DNA of 64,000 nt. Origin: Pilaira anomala. Taxonomy: Eukaryota > Mucoromycota > Mucoromycetes > Mucorales > Mucoraceae. The notes below the pieces were generated by a model. The model made no database searches. It was not told where the DNA came from and was given only the letters and a program-made list of their open reading frames with translations. The stretch covers positions 1 to 64,000 of the forward strand of contig JAIXMQ010000100.1 in NCBI GenBank assembly GCA_025716855.1, read 5' to 3'. Shown piece after piece: positions 10,950 through 24,591 of the stretch; position 1 is the stretch's first letter, and every line of letters starts with the position of its first letter. The position numbers and the translations under genes were made by a program.

Positions 10950-13395
10950 ATGTCAAGTAATGAATCTAATTTGGATTTACCAGCTTTATCTGCTGATGAA
11001 TCAGGCGGTAATATTACCGATAACTCGAGTAGTATTCAACAAGATAGCAATAATAGGTTACCGCCTTCAAAGAGTTTTAACGATGCACCACCACCACCAC
11101 CACCTTCTTATATGAACCAAAATTTTTTCTATGGTCTTGACCAACTTTCACAAGATAACCCATTATATTATATGCCACAGCAACAGCAACAACATCAGCC
11201 TCAACAGCAACAGCAACAACATCAGCCTCAACAGCAACAGCAACAGCAACAACAACAGCAACAACAGCTACAACAACAGCTACAACAACAACAACAACAG
11301 CTACAACAACAACAGCTACAACAACAACAGCTACAACAACAACAGCATAGTAATGCCTTTGCAGAACAATTTTTAAAAGAAAATTCAGAAAAGAATAATT
11401 TTACAAGACTGAGTGGAGGAGAATCATCTTCAAGTATTGCACAGTCTATTACTTCCAATATAGAATCCTTACAACAAGCAATAACAACCTCAGTTGGAGA
11501 ACAGCCACCTTCTTTTTGGACTGGTTTAAATAACGTAAGTTGTTGTACCTGTTTTTTTTTCGGTTCAGCAACATAAACCCTAATCACAGCATAATTCTTT
11601 TAGTTTATCTCTAACGTGACACACAATAATATATTTCCAACATTTCCTAATATTGCACGCAGTTTTTCAGAATACCTTGCAAATCATCCCGTGCCATTTT
11701 TAAGCTCACTGTACGTTTATTATTTATTTTGTATAATTGACACGAGACTAATTTTATTTCGTTTTTTTTTTAAAAAAAAGGAATAATGCACCAAATGATT
11801 CACCTATATCATCACCCATGCCATCCTCCTCGATAGATTTTGATCCTATGATGCAATTTAAGCGACAGTTTGAACATTCAAATACTGGGTAAGCTGTGGA
11901 TCTATTTTCAAAATACATTTGTAGAAAAAAAAAGTTGATCTATGCATGTATTAAAAAATTAAAGTGTAGATTGCAAATAAGGGTATTAGGTGTACCTCAA
12001 ACAGGAGCAAAATCAAGAGTAGAGACCCAAATCAAGTTATGTATTCAACTTGTGACAGACGGAGGAGATAAAGCACAATGGTGGTCTCACTTAAAACTAC
12101 CTGAAAATATGGTGACAAAAGATAAATTAAAAAAAACATACGCTGCAGGTCGACATCATCATGGAGTAGAGACCGAATTACCTGTGAATCCCGAAAAAGT
12201 CTTGTTTTTACGAGCAAGAGTGTTATGTGCTAGTGATCCAACCAAGAAAGTATCTACTTGTTTAGGATGTATTCAACGCGAGGTAAGTGGTATATAAAGA
12301 GTATATGCTAAAAAAAAAGGGGAGAGGAGCGGAAACTCAGTGTAGACTCTCGTTTTTTATTAGCGTAAACGGTCTCAAAGAAGAAAAGAGAATAAACAGC
12401 ATAATGAAGAGACAGAGGAAGAAAAATCAACTGAAGAAGAGAATCAATCATTAGTTTATGATGAAGAAAGAATTTTGTTATTTAATTGTGCAGAATTAGT
12501 CGATTTCAGTGCAGGTGATACGATATTACCCACACGTATTACATGCTACTGCCGACATCATAATGAACGATTAGGATTTTGTATTTATTTTGAAATGGTA
12601 GATCACACCGGTAAAAAAGTAGCAGAAGGTATATCACCGCCGATTATGATTACAGACGATCATAAATCAAACAAAGTCAAAACGGGTTTAAAGAGACGTC
12701 GTCCTACTGAAACAGAAGTATTAGCTACCCCTACCCCTCCTCCATTACCTGACCAAGGAATAGTACCCACCTTAAACTGGATCAAGTCCTTTCCATTCGG
12801 TAATACCACAGCTCCCACCAAATTGGAGAACTCGGATTATAATTTACAATCTTCAGCTTCTTCTATTACCTCTGCTGATGATAAATCTGTATTTAAAAAC
12901 ATGTTTGCACCTGTGAATAACAATCAACCACCTATAGTGTATTCAGGTACACCTACCATGAAGCGACTGATCCCTAGTGAGGCACCGATGAGTGGCGGTA
13001 TAGAAATCACGATCCTAGGGACGGATTTTAGACCTGGTATGACTGTAATGTTTGGTGACGCCCCTGCAACAAATGTCCAATATTGGTCACCTAATACTCT
13101 GATATGTACATTACCAGCTGCAAATCAACCAGGTGCTGTTGTCGTAACATTTAGAGAATCTCCACCTACTACCACTAAAAACGATGTCATGGTCTTCACT
13201 TACTTGGTAGAAACCGATCGTGCACTAATGGAACTTGCTTTACAAGTGGTAGGTATGAAAATGACGGGTATTGTCGAAGATGCTAGAAAGATTGCAATGC
13301 GCATTGTACAAGGCAATAGTGGCGGTAATAACCAGATCATACCTCAAAAGTTTGTTAAATCTGAATCATCTTCATCATCATCAAATAATTTATAA
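10950..13395 (+). CDS. Mga2/Spt23-like IPT/TIG-domain protein, short form
   Basis: Five exons (10950-11534, 11604-11710, 11781-11888, 11925-12282, 12364-13395) encode about 729 residues. The N-terminus is low-complexity, with a polyglutamine tract (about residues 77-130) and His/Pro runs. It is followed by the Mga2/Spt23-specific region, recognised from LRIRVLGVP-like sequence and SRVETQIKLCIQLV, a basic linker, then an IPT/TIG fold (about 560-640; PSEAPMSGGIEITILGTDF, GDAPATNVQYWSPNTLICTLP). Yeast Mga2 and Spt23 are ER-anchored activators of fatty-acid desaturase genes, released by proteasomal processing. Here the frame stops soon after the IPT domain: no ankyrin repeats and no C-terminal membrane helix. 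The product is predicted soluble, so control must differ, or it is a paralogue with another role. The stop is followed by AT-rich non-coding DNA, which argues against a missed exon. Confidence 0.85.
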
Positions 13396-13480
13396 AAAAA
13401 AAATGTAATAAAAAAAAAATGTAATAAAAAAAAAACTGTATATATTGTTTTATAATTAAAATATACATAATATAGGTCCA

Positions 13481-15071
13481 CTATGCTAAGTAAGGCGGTG
13501 GACTTGTACGATCTTCAGAGGGAAGTGGCGGGGCTGAAGGTGTTTTAATACATTCCATGACAGATGGACTAAAAAATGAGCTGGTGGATGTACATTGATG
13601 TCGCCGGAGATGAATTTCGTTACTTTCACTCTGAGTAGGATCACTTTCTAGCCGAAAGATCATATTACGACGAGCAGTAGAAGGTGGTGCTGAGTGATAA
13701 ATTTCAGGCGATGCAACCATCATGCTAGGAAGATGTTGCATTTGTTTTTGTATTTTTTGAGATCGTATAGGCGGTGGTATTGTTGTTGTACCTATAATCA
13801 CAGGTAACTCCAGTTCAATTGTGGTTTTATAAAAGAATCCAGGCCCGTTTTCCTGTTCTTCTAAGTTGCCAATCATTTTTGTTACCATGCTGTAGGCTCG
13901 ATCTCTTTTTCGAATAAAAACGTCTTCTGAAATGTGATACATATCCATATTTATAAATGCTTTTAATCTATACTGAATATAGAATGGCATGACGATATCG
14001 TGTCTAACGTTACAGCTTGTGGGTGATATATTCTCGGGGATTTTTAATACTTGATCTGTAATACAAGCAGAGTAATCATTTATATCACAAACAAAGGGTA
14101 AAATAATTTTTGCAATAGACGTTGTCTCTAAACAATCTCCCTGCTTTTCCTGTACTCGTATAGTTCTTTCTAACATGATCTGAATTCCTTGTATTTGCTT
14201 TACTGGAGCTACATGTTGGATCTTGAGCTTAAAGGGTATATTTTGACCAGGTAAAAAACAAAAAGTTGATAAAAAAAGTTTGGCAGAAACGGTTACCTTT
14301 TCTCCTTTTAGTAACTGATCGTTTTTTAATACAATATCTCGAGGTATGGTTATCGTAATTTCTTTTCTATTCTGGGTAGGAATTACATATAGTGGGTTGC
14401 TGGTAGATATTCGTTCACTGATAAGAATAGGTAACGATATTTTAGGATATAACGATAATGGTAAATCTGTCATTTCGTAAATTGCCTTCATCTTGTATTC
14501 GATTTTACCGACAATTACCTAATTTTGATTTATGCATTGTTGAATAGGAAAACCTCTTTATATAATAGATGATGTGTACTTTAATAATATACCTTGTCAT
14601 TATTGTTATAAGTTGGAAGATTAGATGGTATTGTTAAAGAAAAGGGCGCTTGATTTGTTTCGTTTGATATCCAAATAGGGTCAATCATGACTTTGAAGAT
14701 CGATCTTTTATATGAAGGTGATACGCGGTAGGTACATGACAAGTGAATATCCACTCTGCCTTTACTTTGATTCGAAGTTTCTACTGTAATAACACCTATT
14801 ACATAAAATTGTCAGTAAACAATTGAATGGAAGCATATTATGATATGTATATAAATATAAAATTATAAACCCCACCGTGAATTATTTCGCCAGGAAGGTA
14901 AGAATAACTTTGAGAATGTTCCAGATCTATTGAGATGGGATTCTCTTTTCGGTTCGTTATCACACTAACAACAGAATCTTTGACAAATGATGCCCTTGAG
15001 TTTTCCAAGACGACATTATGTTTTTCGCAGTTGGGTGAATATGAAGAACGTGAAGTATGAGGGTGATTCAT
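13481..15071 (-). CDS. Alpha-arrestin-like protein with C-terminal PPxY motif
   Basis: Three exons (15071-14876, 14795-14593, 14518-13481) encode about 478 residues. The N-terminal arrestin fold shows the typical start of the domain: YLPGEIIHG, then beta-strand alternation VITVETSNQ. The C-terminal arrestin fold includes FLPGQNIPFKLKIQ and a strand-rich stretch (DICQYRLKAF-like region, about 250-330). The tail carries PSAPPLPSEDRTSPPPYLA, in which PPPY is a WW-domain docking motif for Rsp5/Nedd4 ubiquitin ligases. Such proteins bring the ligase to nutrient transporters at the plasma membrane for endocytosis. The first donor site is GTGGGG, not the usual GTAAGT; I chose it because it alone keeps the frame (GEIIHGVITVE). 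It converges with the Mga2-like gene, with 85 bp between the stops. Confidence 0.85.
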
Positions 15072-15287
15072 CTCAAAAGAAAAATTGAAAAAAAATAGTA
15101 CGAAAAAAAGGGGGCCTGTGTGTTAAAGAAAGCCACATGATGATGTAGTTAAATTGATGCAGTAAAATAATATTTATTTATTTGTATGGAAGAGAAGGTT
15201 ATATGTATAAAATGAAAATAATTACAAAAAGTTTGGATACAAGGGAAAGGAGAGAAGGGCATGAAAATGAAGGAGAGGAGTGAGGAT

Positions 15288-16756
15288 TTATTGGACAGTG
15301 TTCATGGCATAGGCAAGTGCAGAAAGAGATTTTAATGTTTTGTTCAAGTAGACATAATCCGAGTTGGAAGGTTTAGAGTATTTTATGAGATCTATTTATA
15401 AACAAAATGTTAATATGTTGAATTAAGTGAGTCTATTTACTTTTTGTCGGTTTACCTTTTAATAAAAGGCAATAGCGCGTGATTCTTTGAATTGGCGCAA
15501 TCATGTAATCGGATAATACCATTTTATTTGTTTCTTTTCGTTTTATCGTATGCTATTTTTATTTAAAAAAAGGAAGATATTATACATTAGCTTCAATTCT
15601 TTTTTTTAATAAACAGCACTAATGTAAATTAAACAAAATACCTGAACGAGTTGTCTATAAACAATACTGGAACTGGCTTTTGACAAGTGTTTTTTTGATT
15701 TTGAAAAGTTGATGGTATAAGCAATATAGATATCAAACAAAGGTTCCAAATCGCAAAAGGCTCTGCCGATATGCGCTTCAGTTGATTCATTTTCGAATAA
15801 GTTTAAAGTTTCTCGTAATCTTTCAACGAGTAAAGAGGATAAAATGATGAGTTGTGGTATAAATGCAAAAATAATTTCGATATCTTTGATATTGACAAGT
15901 GATGATTTTTTCTGAGCTATTTCTAATAAAGGATCCATATAAAACTAAAAAAAAAAAAAAAAAAAAAAAAAAGGAAAAGAAAAAGAAAAAGAAAAAAAAT
16001 AGACATTAATTTAAGTGAATAAATACAGTTTTTCTTTTAACATACTCTTTTTATAGTCATCAAATGATTAAGATATGTTTCTTCCGTTGTCAGTAATTCA
16101 GTCATGATGAACTTTGATAACTGAATTGATCTTTTCGTATATGGTTTAGACTAAATGGTAAAATATCAGTAAAAAAAAAAATTACGTTAGAAAATAAATA
16201 AATATACCGATGATGATTATTTTACCTCAATATCCAAAGAAGGTGGTGTTTGAGCCAGGTATTGATCTAATGTAGTTTTCCAAACATGAATTGCTTTTAA
16301 CTCTTTGCTTGATTTTTTATGACTATTGAATAGTTCTGTTTTAATATTTGATGCACGATCCGTACTATGCCAAGCATCACAGATACGACTGGAGAAACTA
16401 GTAGAATAATTAGTTGGTTCATTACAAGTTTCTTGAGTATCAGAGCTAATGCTTGGCAGCACAGTACTTTGAGATCTACGGGTATTCTTTTGTCGTACTC
16501 TTTCGTCGTTGGGTGTAAAAAACAAATTGCTCTCGAGAAAGGAAAAGGAACGTCGGGTTCGGTTGTTATATTCATTCTTTTTAGGGTATTCTTTGTTTAT
16601 CACGGTCCGTAATTCTTGGGGTTTTTCGGTTTGACGACAAATTTCTACTGATTGAAACGACACAGGCGTAATGTCTTTAAGAATTGTTTCGACTGTGTTG
16701 GATGCCCATTCTTTAGCTTCAATTTCTTCAAAAGATAGATTTGAATAAGGCGGCAT
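15288..16756 (-). CDS. RhoGEF consisting of a DH domain without PH domain
   Basis: Five exons (16756-16226, 16150-16046, 15944-15642, 15552-15456, 15391-15288) encode about 379 residues. Residues 1-177 are Ser/Thr-rich and show no fold. The DH (Dbl-homology) domain starts at about 190 with IMTELLTTEETYLNHLMTIK, continues through FYMDPLLEIAQ, FAFIPQLIILSSLLVERLRETL, and contains the hallmark LSDYMIAPIQRITRYCLLLKDLIK. It ends ALAYAMNTVQ and then stops. DH domains exchange GDP for GTP on Rho/Cdc42/Rac GTPases. Most fungal members have a PH domain immediately after; none follows here within about 200 bp of the stop. An in-frame ATG at 16825 would add 23 hydrophobic residues; I prefer 16756 because the longer N-terminus looks like translated leader. 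Confidence 0.85.
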
Positions 16757-19700
16757 TATAAAAAATATGTATTTGTGTATATATAAAGGAAGTAAAGAAA
16801 AAAGAAAGGGAAAGGAAAGAAACACAAATAAAACAGACTATTTAAATACCCCCAAAAAAAAAATATATTTACAACAAGCGCATGAACCCGAATAAAAAAT
16901 GTAGGAGATCATGAAATAATGAGAGATAAAAAGTTGCGAAGGTGAGTGAATGAGTGAGAATAGCGGAGTTACATCAATTAAGTCACTCTAGCGTGTAATG
17001 TGCTACCTTCAGCCAATACACACGAAACGACCAGCTAATAAATGACTGAGATGTATACTAATTATAAAGTGCTTTGCTATTAAAAAAAATGTGATATTCT
17101 CTGACGTATTTAGATCGATAAACTCTTCCTAATCATTAGGATCCGGTTCGGATCCCTTTGTCACCCTTGTATTCAAAGTACTTGTAATCAAAGCGTTTAC
17201 ATCATATACATCTAACATATAGATCTTCGTGCACCCCTATTACCTAACGTGCTTTTTTTTTTTTCCTCCTATTTCCTTTTTCAGGTATCATCAAGAAAAT
17301 AAATTACTGATTTTTCTTTTAAAAGAAGTGTTGTACGTCAATAAAGTCATTGATAAGATTAAGGTTGAATTGTGTATTCTTTTAAATTTCTGACGATAAA
17401 ATATAGAAAAAACATAAAACACAGGGCTTGTTTTTAATGTCAGGCAGGTACACACGAAACACAGGGGATCGTCCATACATGGTTATTGTTTCGTTTTTTT
17501 TTTCTTTTTTTTTTTTTTTTTGTGTAAATTGTTAAATAATAAAGATATTTACGACTCTACCGACCCTCTCTAATATTGGTAAAAAAAAAAGCCAATGGAC
17601 TAAAGAATGGGTACTTGGACAGTACGATCTTCTTGCAACTTTTTCGGCACAGGTTATCGGGTAGAAAAGCCGAAACCTGGAATTTGACATAAAGCGCGTA
17701 CTCAAAGAAAAAAATTAATTTGAAAACTTTGTTCGCGGACTCAAAAAGAGTTTTTTACCCATACCAAGTTGTGGTCATACGAAGTAGCAAGAATTGTGTC
17801 AAAAAAAAAGTTACATTTTTCCATATATTTTTCATTTAATTCAAAGAAAATTTAGATGACAAATGTAAACTGTTTGTTTACTTTTCATAAATAGAAAAAT
17901 GATGTAATTATTAATCTTTTCTTTTTTTTTTAATGTAGCACCAAAATAGCATTATTTTTCATGCTACTCCTGTAAAGACCAAGGAAATTCATCTTTTCCC
18001 CCTTTTGTTTACGCAATAGTTACTGTATTTGCATGTGCACTCATACCTTATTGTTGTGTAGTATAAAACAATAAAAGGTCCGTTATTTTAATTTATTTAT
18101 TTAACGAAATAATCAAATTTTCTTTTTTTTTACTAGTATTTTATTATTATTATTATTGTTGTTCTGAAGGATTATGTCGTCTGTTTGTATATCAGATGTT
18201 ATTGTTATAACGCCAACCGCCATTTTCATATTTGGTCACCCATTTTGTCATTAACATAAATGATTATGTCAAATGTCATAACAATTACGCCTAATAAGCA
18301 GCAGCTTACTTTACAATCTTACCAAAAAGCATCCTACGTATTGTTGGCAAAAGTTGGCCTCTACACAGCAATGTGGTGTGTATACCACACATGGCTTTCG
18401 GCTCTAATACAAATGTCAAAGGCATAACCAAGTCTCATTTGCATCCAATCCTAGAGAACCAACATTTTGGATCCTCCTAATTTAACTTTTTTGAAATAGA
18501 AATAGAAAGATGACGAAAAGAACAGTGAAAGAAGTTTAGAAATGGTTTTCTTGTTACCGTCTCACACTGGAAAGAGATCTAACAAAAAAAAAAAATGCCT
18601 GTGTATTCCTTGTAATCCAAAAAAGTAAATAGTGTCTTGTACCTTATTATTCTGAAAATAGAATGCTTTCAGGCTATAGAAATTTCAAACTTTGTACATG
18701 TCGCTTAATTTATTCTGTCAAAGGTGCGCATGTTCTTAACAGAAATGATTGATCTGACTTAAAATATAAATATCTGATGATGCCATCTTCTGCTCTTTCT
18801 GGAATTGTCATTCCGTGTAATGGTAATATGAGTTTAAAAAGGGGAAGATTTTTCTTATTGTATACATATATCAATCTCACCCTTCATCGAAAAAAAAAAA
18901 AAAAAAAAAAAAAAGACTAACATATGATGCACACACTTAAATGTTTGATTTAACGTACGTAAATTGAAAAAAAGCAATCCTACTTGTGCGGTAATACATA
19001 CTTATGATTATTATTACTATTACTTAGAACAAGATGTTACAAAAACAAAGCTTACAAAAGAAAAGACTCTTAAAAAGTTTAATACCCAGTTTCGGACTCA
19101 CTTCATCTTCCCAGCGACCTTGTAAGAAATAAGGACAAAGTGTACACTTGCCATTTATGAAAACGGGAAGACTGAAAATTTCCACCAGATTATCAAGTAC
19201 AATTACATAATGTGTCAGGAAACTTGTTTCTGTTTGTCAAAACGTCATGAGTTATTGACAGTAATAAAAAAAAAAAAAGGGAGGGAAAGGAGTTAGTTGA
19301 TACGTCTGTCATTTAAAAATGTATTTTCATCAGTATATTTTTTTTATAGAAAATGCACGTACCTCAAATCAAAATATAATGACCTTAGCTATGATAGGAG
19401 ATGAGGACATATTTTTTAGTACCTTTATCACTCATGATCATGACTATTTTTAATGTACTACACAATTTTTTTTTTCATGTAACTTTTTACAATATTTAAG
19501 TAGTTATTCATGTAAAAAAAGTCGCACAGACTTTTGTCTGAAAATTAAATCATCTTTATGTCATCCTGATATATTCATAAAAAATCTCTATAAATTTAAA
19601 ATGAAAAGACAGAAAACAGAATTAAATGCTTTTTTAGTTTTATTACAAATCAATCGAGAAAAAATGTAATTAAAATAACAAGTTGCTTGCTTTACATTAT

Positions 19701-22700
19701 GTGGTATCATTCGGTCGATACTGGCATATTGCTAGGACCATTATGAGTCACCCAAAGTGTCGGGTTGATCTCAGCAGTAGTCTATAATTTTAGATTTCTT
19801 AAATGTTCTTGGAACTTTTTCTCAATTTGGACAATCACACATAACCTTTTTTTTTTTTAGTGTGCATTCTTTGATGCAATTAAATAAAAACGGCTGTTTT
19901 AACTGATCTGCAGGTGTATATAATTGCATATTCTCTTTTCTTTTATTGCCATGTCATTTTAATATGCTGGCCAGTCTTTTTGTCAATAATATCTATATAG
20001 TTAGATAATATTTTTTACATATAATTAGCAAATCAAACATAATAACAGGAAATTTGCAAAATAGCTAGCTGTAAAAAATATAATTTTTTTGGTTTACGTA
20101 GCAAGAAAGACAAATTTTATTCTTTTGTTTCATAGTGTTTTGTAAATAATTGGTGTTTCGCTAACTTCTTGCACGATATAGACTACATACCTTTTGCATT
20201 CACCGAAAATTCCCAGTTTTAAACCCAAGTTATTGTTACCTTGCATGTATCCTATGATTTCACAAATTTTAGTAGAAAGACGAAACATGATCTACTTTTT
20301 CAGTAGCAACTTTTTATTTTATATTTGGGAGTGGGCTGTTTGTATTCGTATCAAACAGTTATTACTTTTCAAAAGCGTGGTTACATCTACTTTGAATTAA
20401 GCAAAATGCTGTTGATCACTAAAAAAAAAAGGGTATATTTGATAAAGCAATGATGATACGTACTATATATTTGGTTTACACATGGGCTAGCTTTGAAGTT
20501 TAGTTTATTAAAAATAAGTTAAAGCTGCTATACACGTCTTTACGACTATGATACATGTGTATTGAAATATATCGTTTCTTTTTACTTTATTTGTCAGAGA
20601 CACTTCGAAACTACCCATTTTATGTTTTAGCATACATCTTGTCTCTCAGCGAGTATTTTTTAATGTAATTTTTTTTAGCTCCGTAATCTACCACGTTTTA
20701 CTTCACTCGTGGATAGATGAGAAAATAAAACAATCCATACATCTATGCATTAGTATGTATAAGGGTATTACTACTTCAGTAACTAACATAATTATTTAAT
20801 TCCACAGAAACCTGAAACTTAGTAAATTTAGATAAGTCTTTATATAACAAAGTAAATGATTTTTGATAATCTTTCGGAATAGAGTAACAAAGAGCAGTCA
20901 TTTAAGAATACGGAAGACAAGAGGTTCATGGAGGCATTTTCCATGAAACATCGATCAATTGATTAATCAGCAGAAATGGAATACATATATTTCAACAAGT
21001 AAAATAACAAGCTGAAAATATTGCATTCGAATATGGCGTCGTTAATTTTTGAGTATCTTCACCATTCTTCTATATTAGGTACCTACATAAAAAAATATAC
21101 CTAATGTCAATAAAATGTTTTTATAGCAGCAAAAATAGGTAAGATCAAAAGATTAAACATAGTAGAATATCCTGAATTAACAGATGAAATAGCTGAAAAG
21201 GGTTCAACTTGTAAAGTAACTGCTTCAAAAATTGACATAAATCTCTTCTAATTACCAGCTCAATTACTATTATAAATGAGATCAAACAAAGAATTGGATA
21301 TTATTATCCTCTCTCAACATGTATTACTGTATGAAAATCTACTTATATTTGTCACTGAAATTTTCCAACTTTTTCTTAATCATTTTTTAAAGCACTTAAA
21401 GTAATTGTGCTTGGTTGTGTGAATTTTTCAATCATTCGCTCTGACAAACTGAATGCAACTAATAAAAACTATATTTTCAATCTTCTCGATAGAAACCAAG
21501 AAGTTTGGAATTTGATTAGATGTAGGTAATTATCCGGGATGATCGAATTTAGAGCTATTGTTTGTAGAGGAAGAAAAAACAAGTAAATATGTAACAGCAG
21601 TGCTTATGAATATTTGAAGAAAGGAAACTCAAGATCAAGAATAAAATGAAGGGTGGTCTTTACATAGGGCAAATTCTAATACATCAACTACAATAAACAA
21701 AGGCGATATGACCCTAAGACATTTAATATTTTTTTAAAAGCTATTTCTTACTTAGAAATATGGCTCTAATACTATTTGGCAGTCTTGGAGTGAATATTAT
21801 TATATAAACCGCTAGAATTGCTATAGATCAAACAGATTCACAATCCCAAAAAACTTCAAACGAACTTACAGCTCCTATCCATCGCATTAGTTTTTATGAA
21901 GACAGAAATAAGAGTAACTATTGAAATTAAGAAAATGGCATTATCCTTAATATCCTTTTAAAAAAGTTGAGAAGACTGTTTGATAGCTAATCAGTAAGGA
22001 AAGTTTTGTAGAAGCAACAAAACGAAATCATTGCGCGCAGTTTTCTATCGCAAAGTCTACTGGTTGATTAGAGCTCATACTATTTTTAAAGCCTAACAAA
22101 GCCCAAAATATTCCATCTTATTTAATCTACAGTTATAATATACACATGATTTAAAGTTTTACTAATCAAAGCTGCTATTGTTAATCATTCTTATAAGCAT
22201 TCTTATCAAATCAAATGTCTCTTAAACCTTTGAATGCAAATAGGATATCTGTTGCTATTCTATATTTTCCTGTAAAACATGTATATATTACTTACCAAAA
22301 GTTGTATGATATTTGAACCAGGTTTTTGCTTACATTGATGTCAAATAAATAAAGGTTTTACCTTGTTATTGTTGCATCTTTCAACTGCTACTTCTTCTAT
22401 CGGATATTCAAAAAACAATCCACAGAATTTTATCCGGCGCCCCCTGTCTTCCCCAACCTGGCTTTTGAAAACAGTTCTTGTGGAGAGAAAAAGTATCTAT
22501 TTTTTTTTTTACCTAACCAAAGAAAAAGGTAGCAACTAAAATTGATTATGACAATTTTCGATCTACCAATTTATTAATCCAACATTTATAACCTTCTTTT
22601 TTTTTTAAATTTGTAAAATAGGATTCAGTTTTTTTTTTCTAGAAAAAAAGTAGACGATAATTTTTCTTTAGTTTTTCACTCCCCACTCTCTTTATATATT

Positions 22701-22722
22701 TAACAACACAACAACATATATA
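16757..22722. other. 6-kb gene desert
   Basis: No intact gene is visible. The stretch is AT-rich with homopolymers (A24 near 18890). One block (about 17570-17830) shares sequence with 53780-53960 and is listed as a repeat. Between about 21120 and 22080 the plus strand shows short protein-like frames (for example VEYPELTDEIAEKGSTCKVT) interrupted by many stops, which suggests a very old pseudogene. The last 300 bp are the promoter of NDUFS2. Confidence 0.55.
17690..17790. repeat. Diverged dispersed repeat, copy 1
   Basis: A block ending in CCATACCAAGTTGTGGTCAT is similar to the block at 53865-53930, which ends CCATATCAAGTTGTGGTTTT. Similarity extends upstream through an ACTTTG...AGTT stretch in both. 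Both lie in gene-free DNA. The nature of the element is unknown. Confidence 0.4.
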
Positions 22723-24354
22723 ATGTCATTTGCTACTAGAATGTGGGCACGTCGACTTGCTAATGCAACTGCCTTCAACACCACTCGCACCTCTATGCTT
22801 AGACCTCGTGCTATGCCTTTGAAGACATATCAACCTCTTCGTACAATGGCAACTGCTGCAGAACAAGGTGTTATTGGAGACGTTCCCATCACTACTATTT
22901 CCGAGGACAATGCGTTTGGTGGTAAGTGTTTTGTGTAGAGAGAGAGAAAAAGAAGAGCAACATCAAAAAGAAAGAGATAAAAAAATAATTAGCAGGAATG
23001 TTTGGCTAAAAATTCCTCCTTTTCATTTTATTACATGTAGCTGTCGAGGATGAGGATGAGAGCAGAATGCGTAATTTTACTGTCAATTTCGGACCTCAAC
23101 ATCCTGCTGCACATGGTGTCTTACGTCTTATTCTTGAATTAAACGGTGAAGAAATTGTACGTGCAGATCCACATATTGGTTTATTGCATCGTGGTACTGA
23201 GAAATTGATTGAATACAAGACGTATCTTCAAGCTTTACCTTACTTTGATCGATTGGATTATGTTTCGATGATGACTAACGAACAAGCTTACTCCTTAGCA
23301 GTTGAAAAGCTTTTGAATATTGAGGTACCTGAGCGTGCAAAATACATTCGTACCATGTTTGGTGAAATTACACGTGTATTGAACCATATTATGGCCGTTA
23401 TGTCTCACGCTATGGATGTTGGTGCTTTAACTCCTTTACTTTGGATGTTCGAAGAACGTGAAAAGTTGATGGAATTCTACGAACGTTGTTCTGGTGCTCG
23501 TCTTCATGCTAATTATGTTCGTCCAGGTGGTGTATCTCTTGATATTCCTATTGGTCTTTTAGCTGATATTCATGATTGGTCTGAACAATTTGGTGATCGT
23601 GTTGATGAAATTGAAGAACTTTTGACCGGTAACCGTATCTGGCAAATTCGTACTCGTGATATTGGTACTGTCACTAAGAGAGAAGCTGAAGATTGGGGTT
23701 TCTCTGGTGTTCTTGCTCGTGGTTCCGGTATCCCTTGGGATATTCGTAAGACTAACCCTTATGATGCTTATGATAAGGTTAAATTTGATGTTCCTATTGG
23801 TCAAAATGGTGATTGTTTCGATCGTTACCTCTGTCGTATGGAAGAAATGCGTCAATCTATTCGTATCATTAACCAATGTGTTAACCAAATGCCCGAAGGT
23901 CCTATTAAAACTGATGACTGGAAGATCACTCCTCCTCCTCGTGCTGCCATGAAGAAGGATATGGAAGCTTTAATTCATCATTTCAAGCTTTACTCTGAAG
24001 GTTACTCTGTCCCTGCTGGTGAAACTTATACTGTTGTCGAAGCCCCTAAGGGTGAATTTGGTGTCTTCTTAGTTTCTGACGGTTCCAACAGACCCTACAG
24101 ATGCAAGATCAGGTAAGAAAAAAAGCATATATAAAAGTGAATTTAATTAACTTATATCAAACAACAAAAAACAGAGCTCCTGGTTTCTCTCATCTTCAAG
24201 GTGCTGATTTCATGTCTCGTAACCATTTACTTCCTGATATGGTCACCATTATTGGTACTATGGTAAGTTTTTGCTTGAATTTGAAGAATTATATGCGTAA
24301 TTAATGTTTTCTTTTTTGTTACAGGATATTGTGTTTGGTGAAGTCGATCGTTAA
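22723..24354 (+). CDS. NADH:ubiquinone oxidoreductase 49 kDa subunit (NDUFS2)
   Basis: Core subunit of mitochondrial complex I that helps form the ubiquinone-binding site. Four exons (22723-22921, 23041-24112, 24175-24262, 24325-24354) encode about 462 residues. The N-terminus is a mitochondrial presequence rich in Arg, Ala and Ser with no acids for the first 45 residues. The conserved start of the mature protein is [18 protein letters not shown]. It also has [28 protein letters not shown] with the quinone-site Tyr and His in [13 protein letters not shown], and the terminal [12 protein letters not shown]. The length and both ends match the family, so the gene looks intact and functional. It converges with SF3B1, with 237 bp between the stops. 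Confidence 0.97.
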
Positions 24355-24591
24355 TAAACAAAATATTGTTGGCAATACTGCTGCCCATTCTATTTCCCCT
24401 TTTACACCTACCTTTTTTTTAATGTTTGAAATGTTAGACTTTCAAATTAGTGCTCGCCAATATATAAAAAGAAATGTTTTAAAAAAAAAATAAAAATATC
24501 AATTTGAAACTAAATTTATTTATTTGTTTTTATTTGCAAATGTGTTATATAAAATATGATGAAGGAAAAGTGAATGAAAGAAAAAGGTTGC

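Noticed and set aside
11228..11587. Minus-strand Cys-rich open frame
   Set aside because: It is the antisense of the CAG/CAA polyglutamine tract of the Mga2-like gene.
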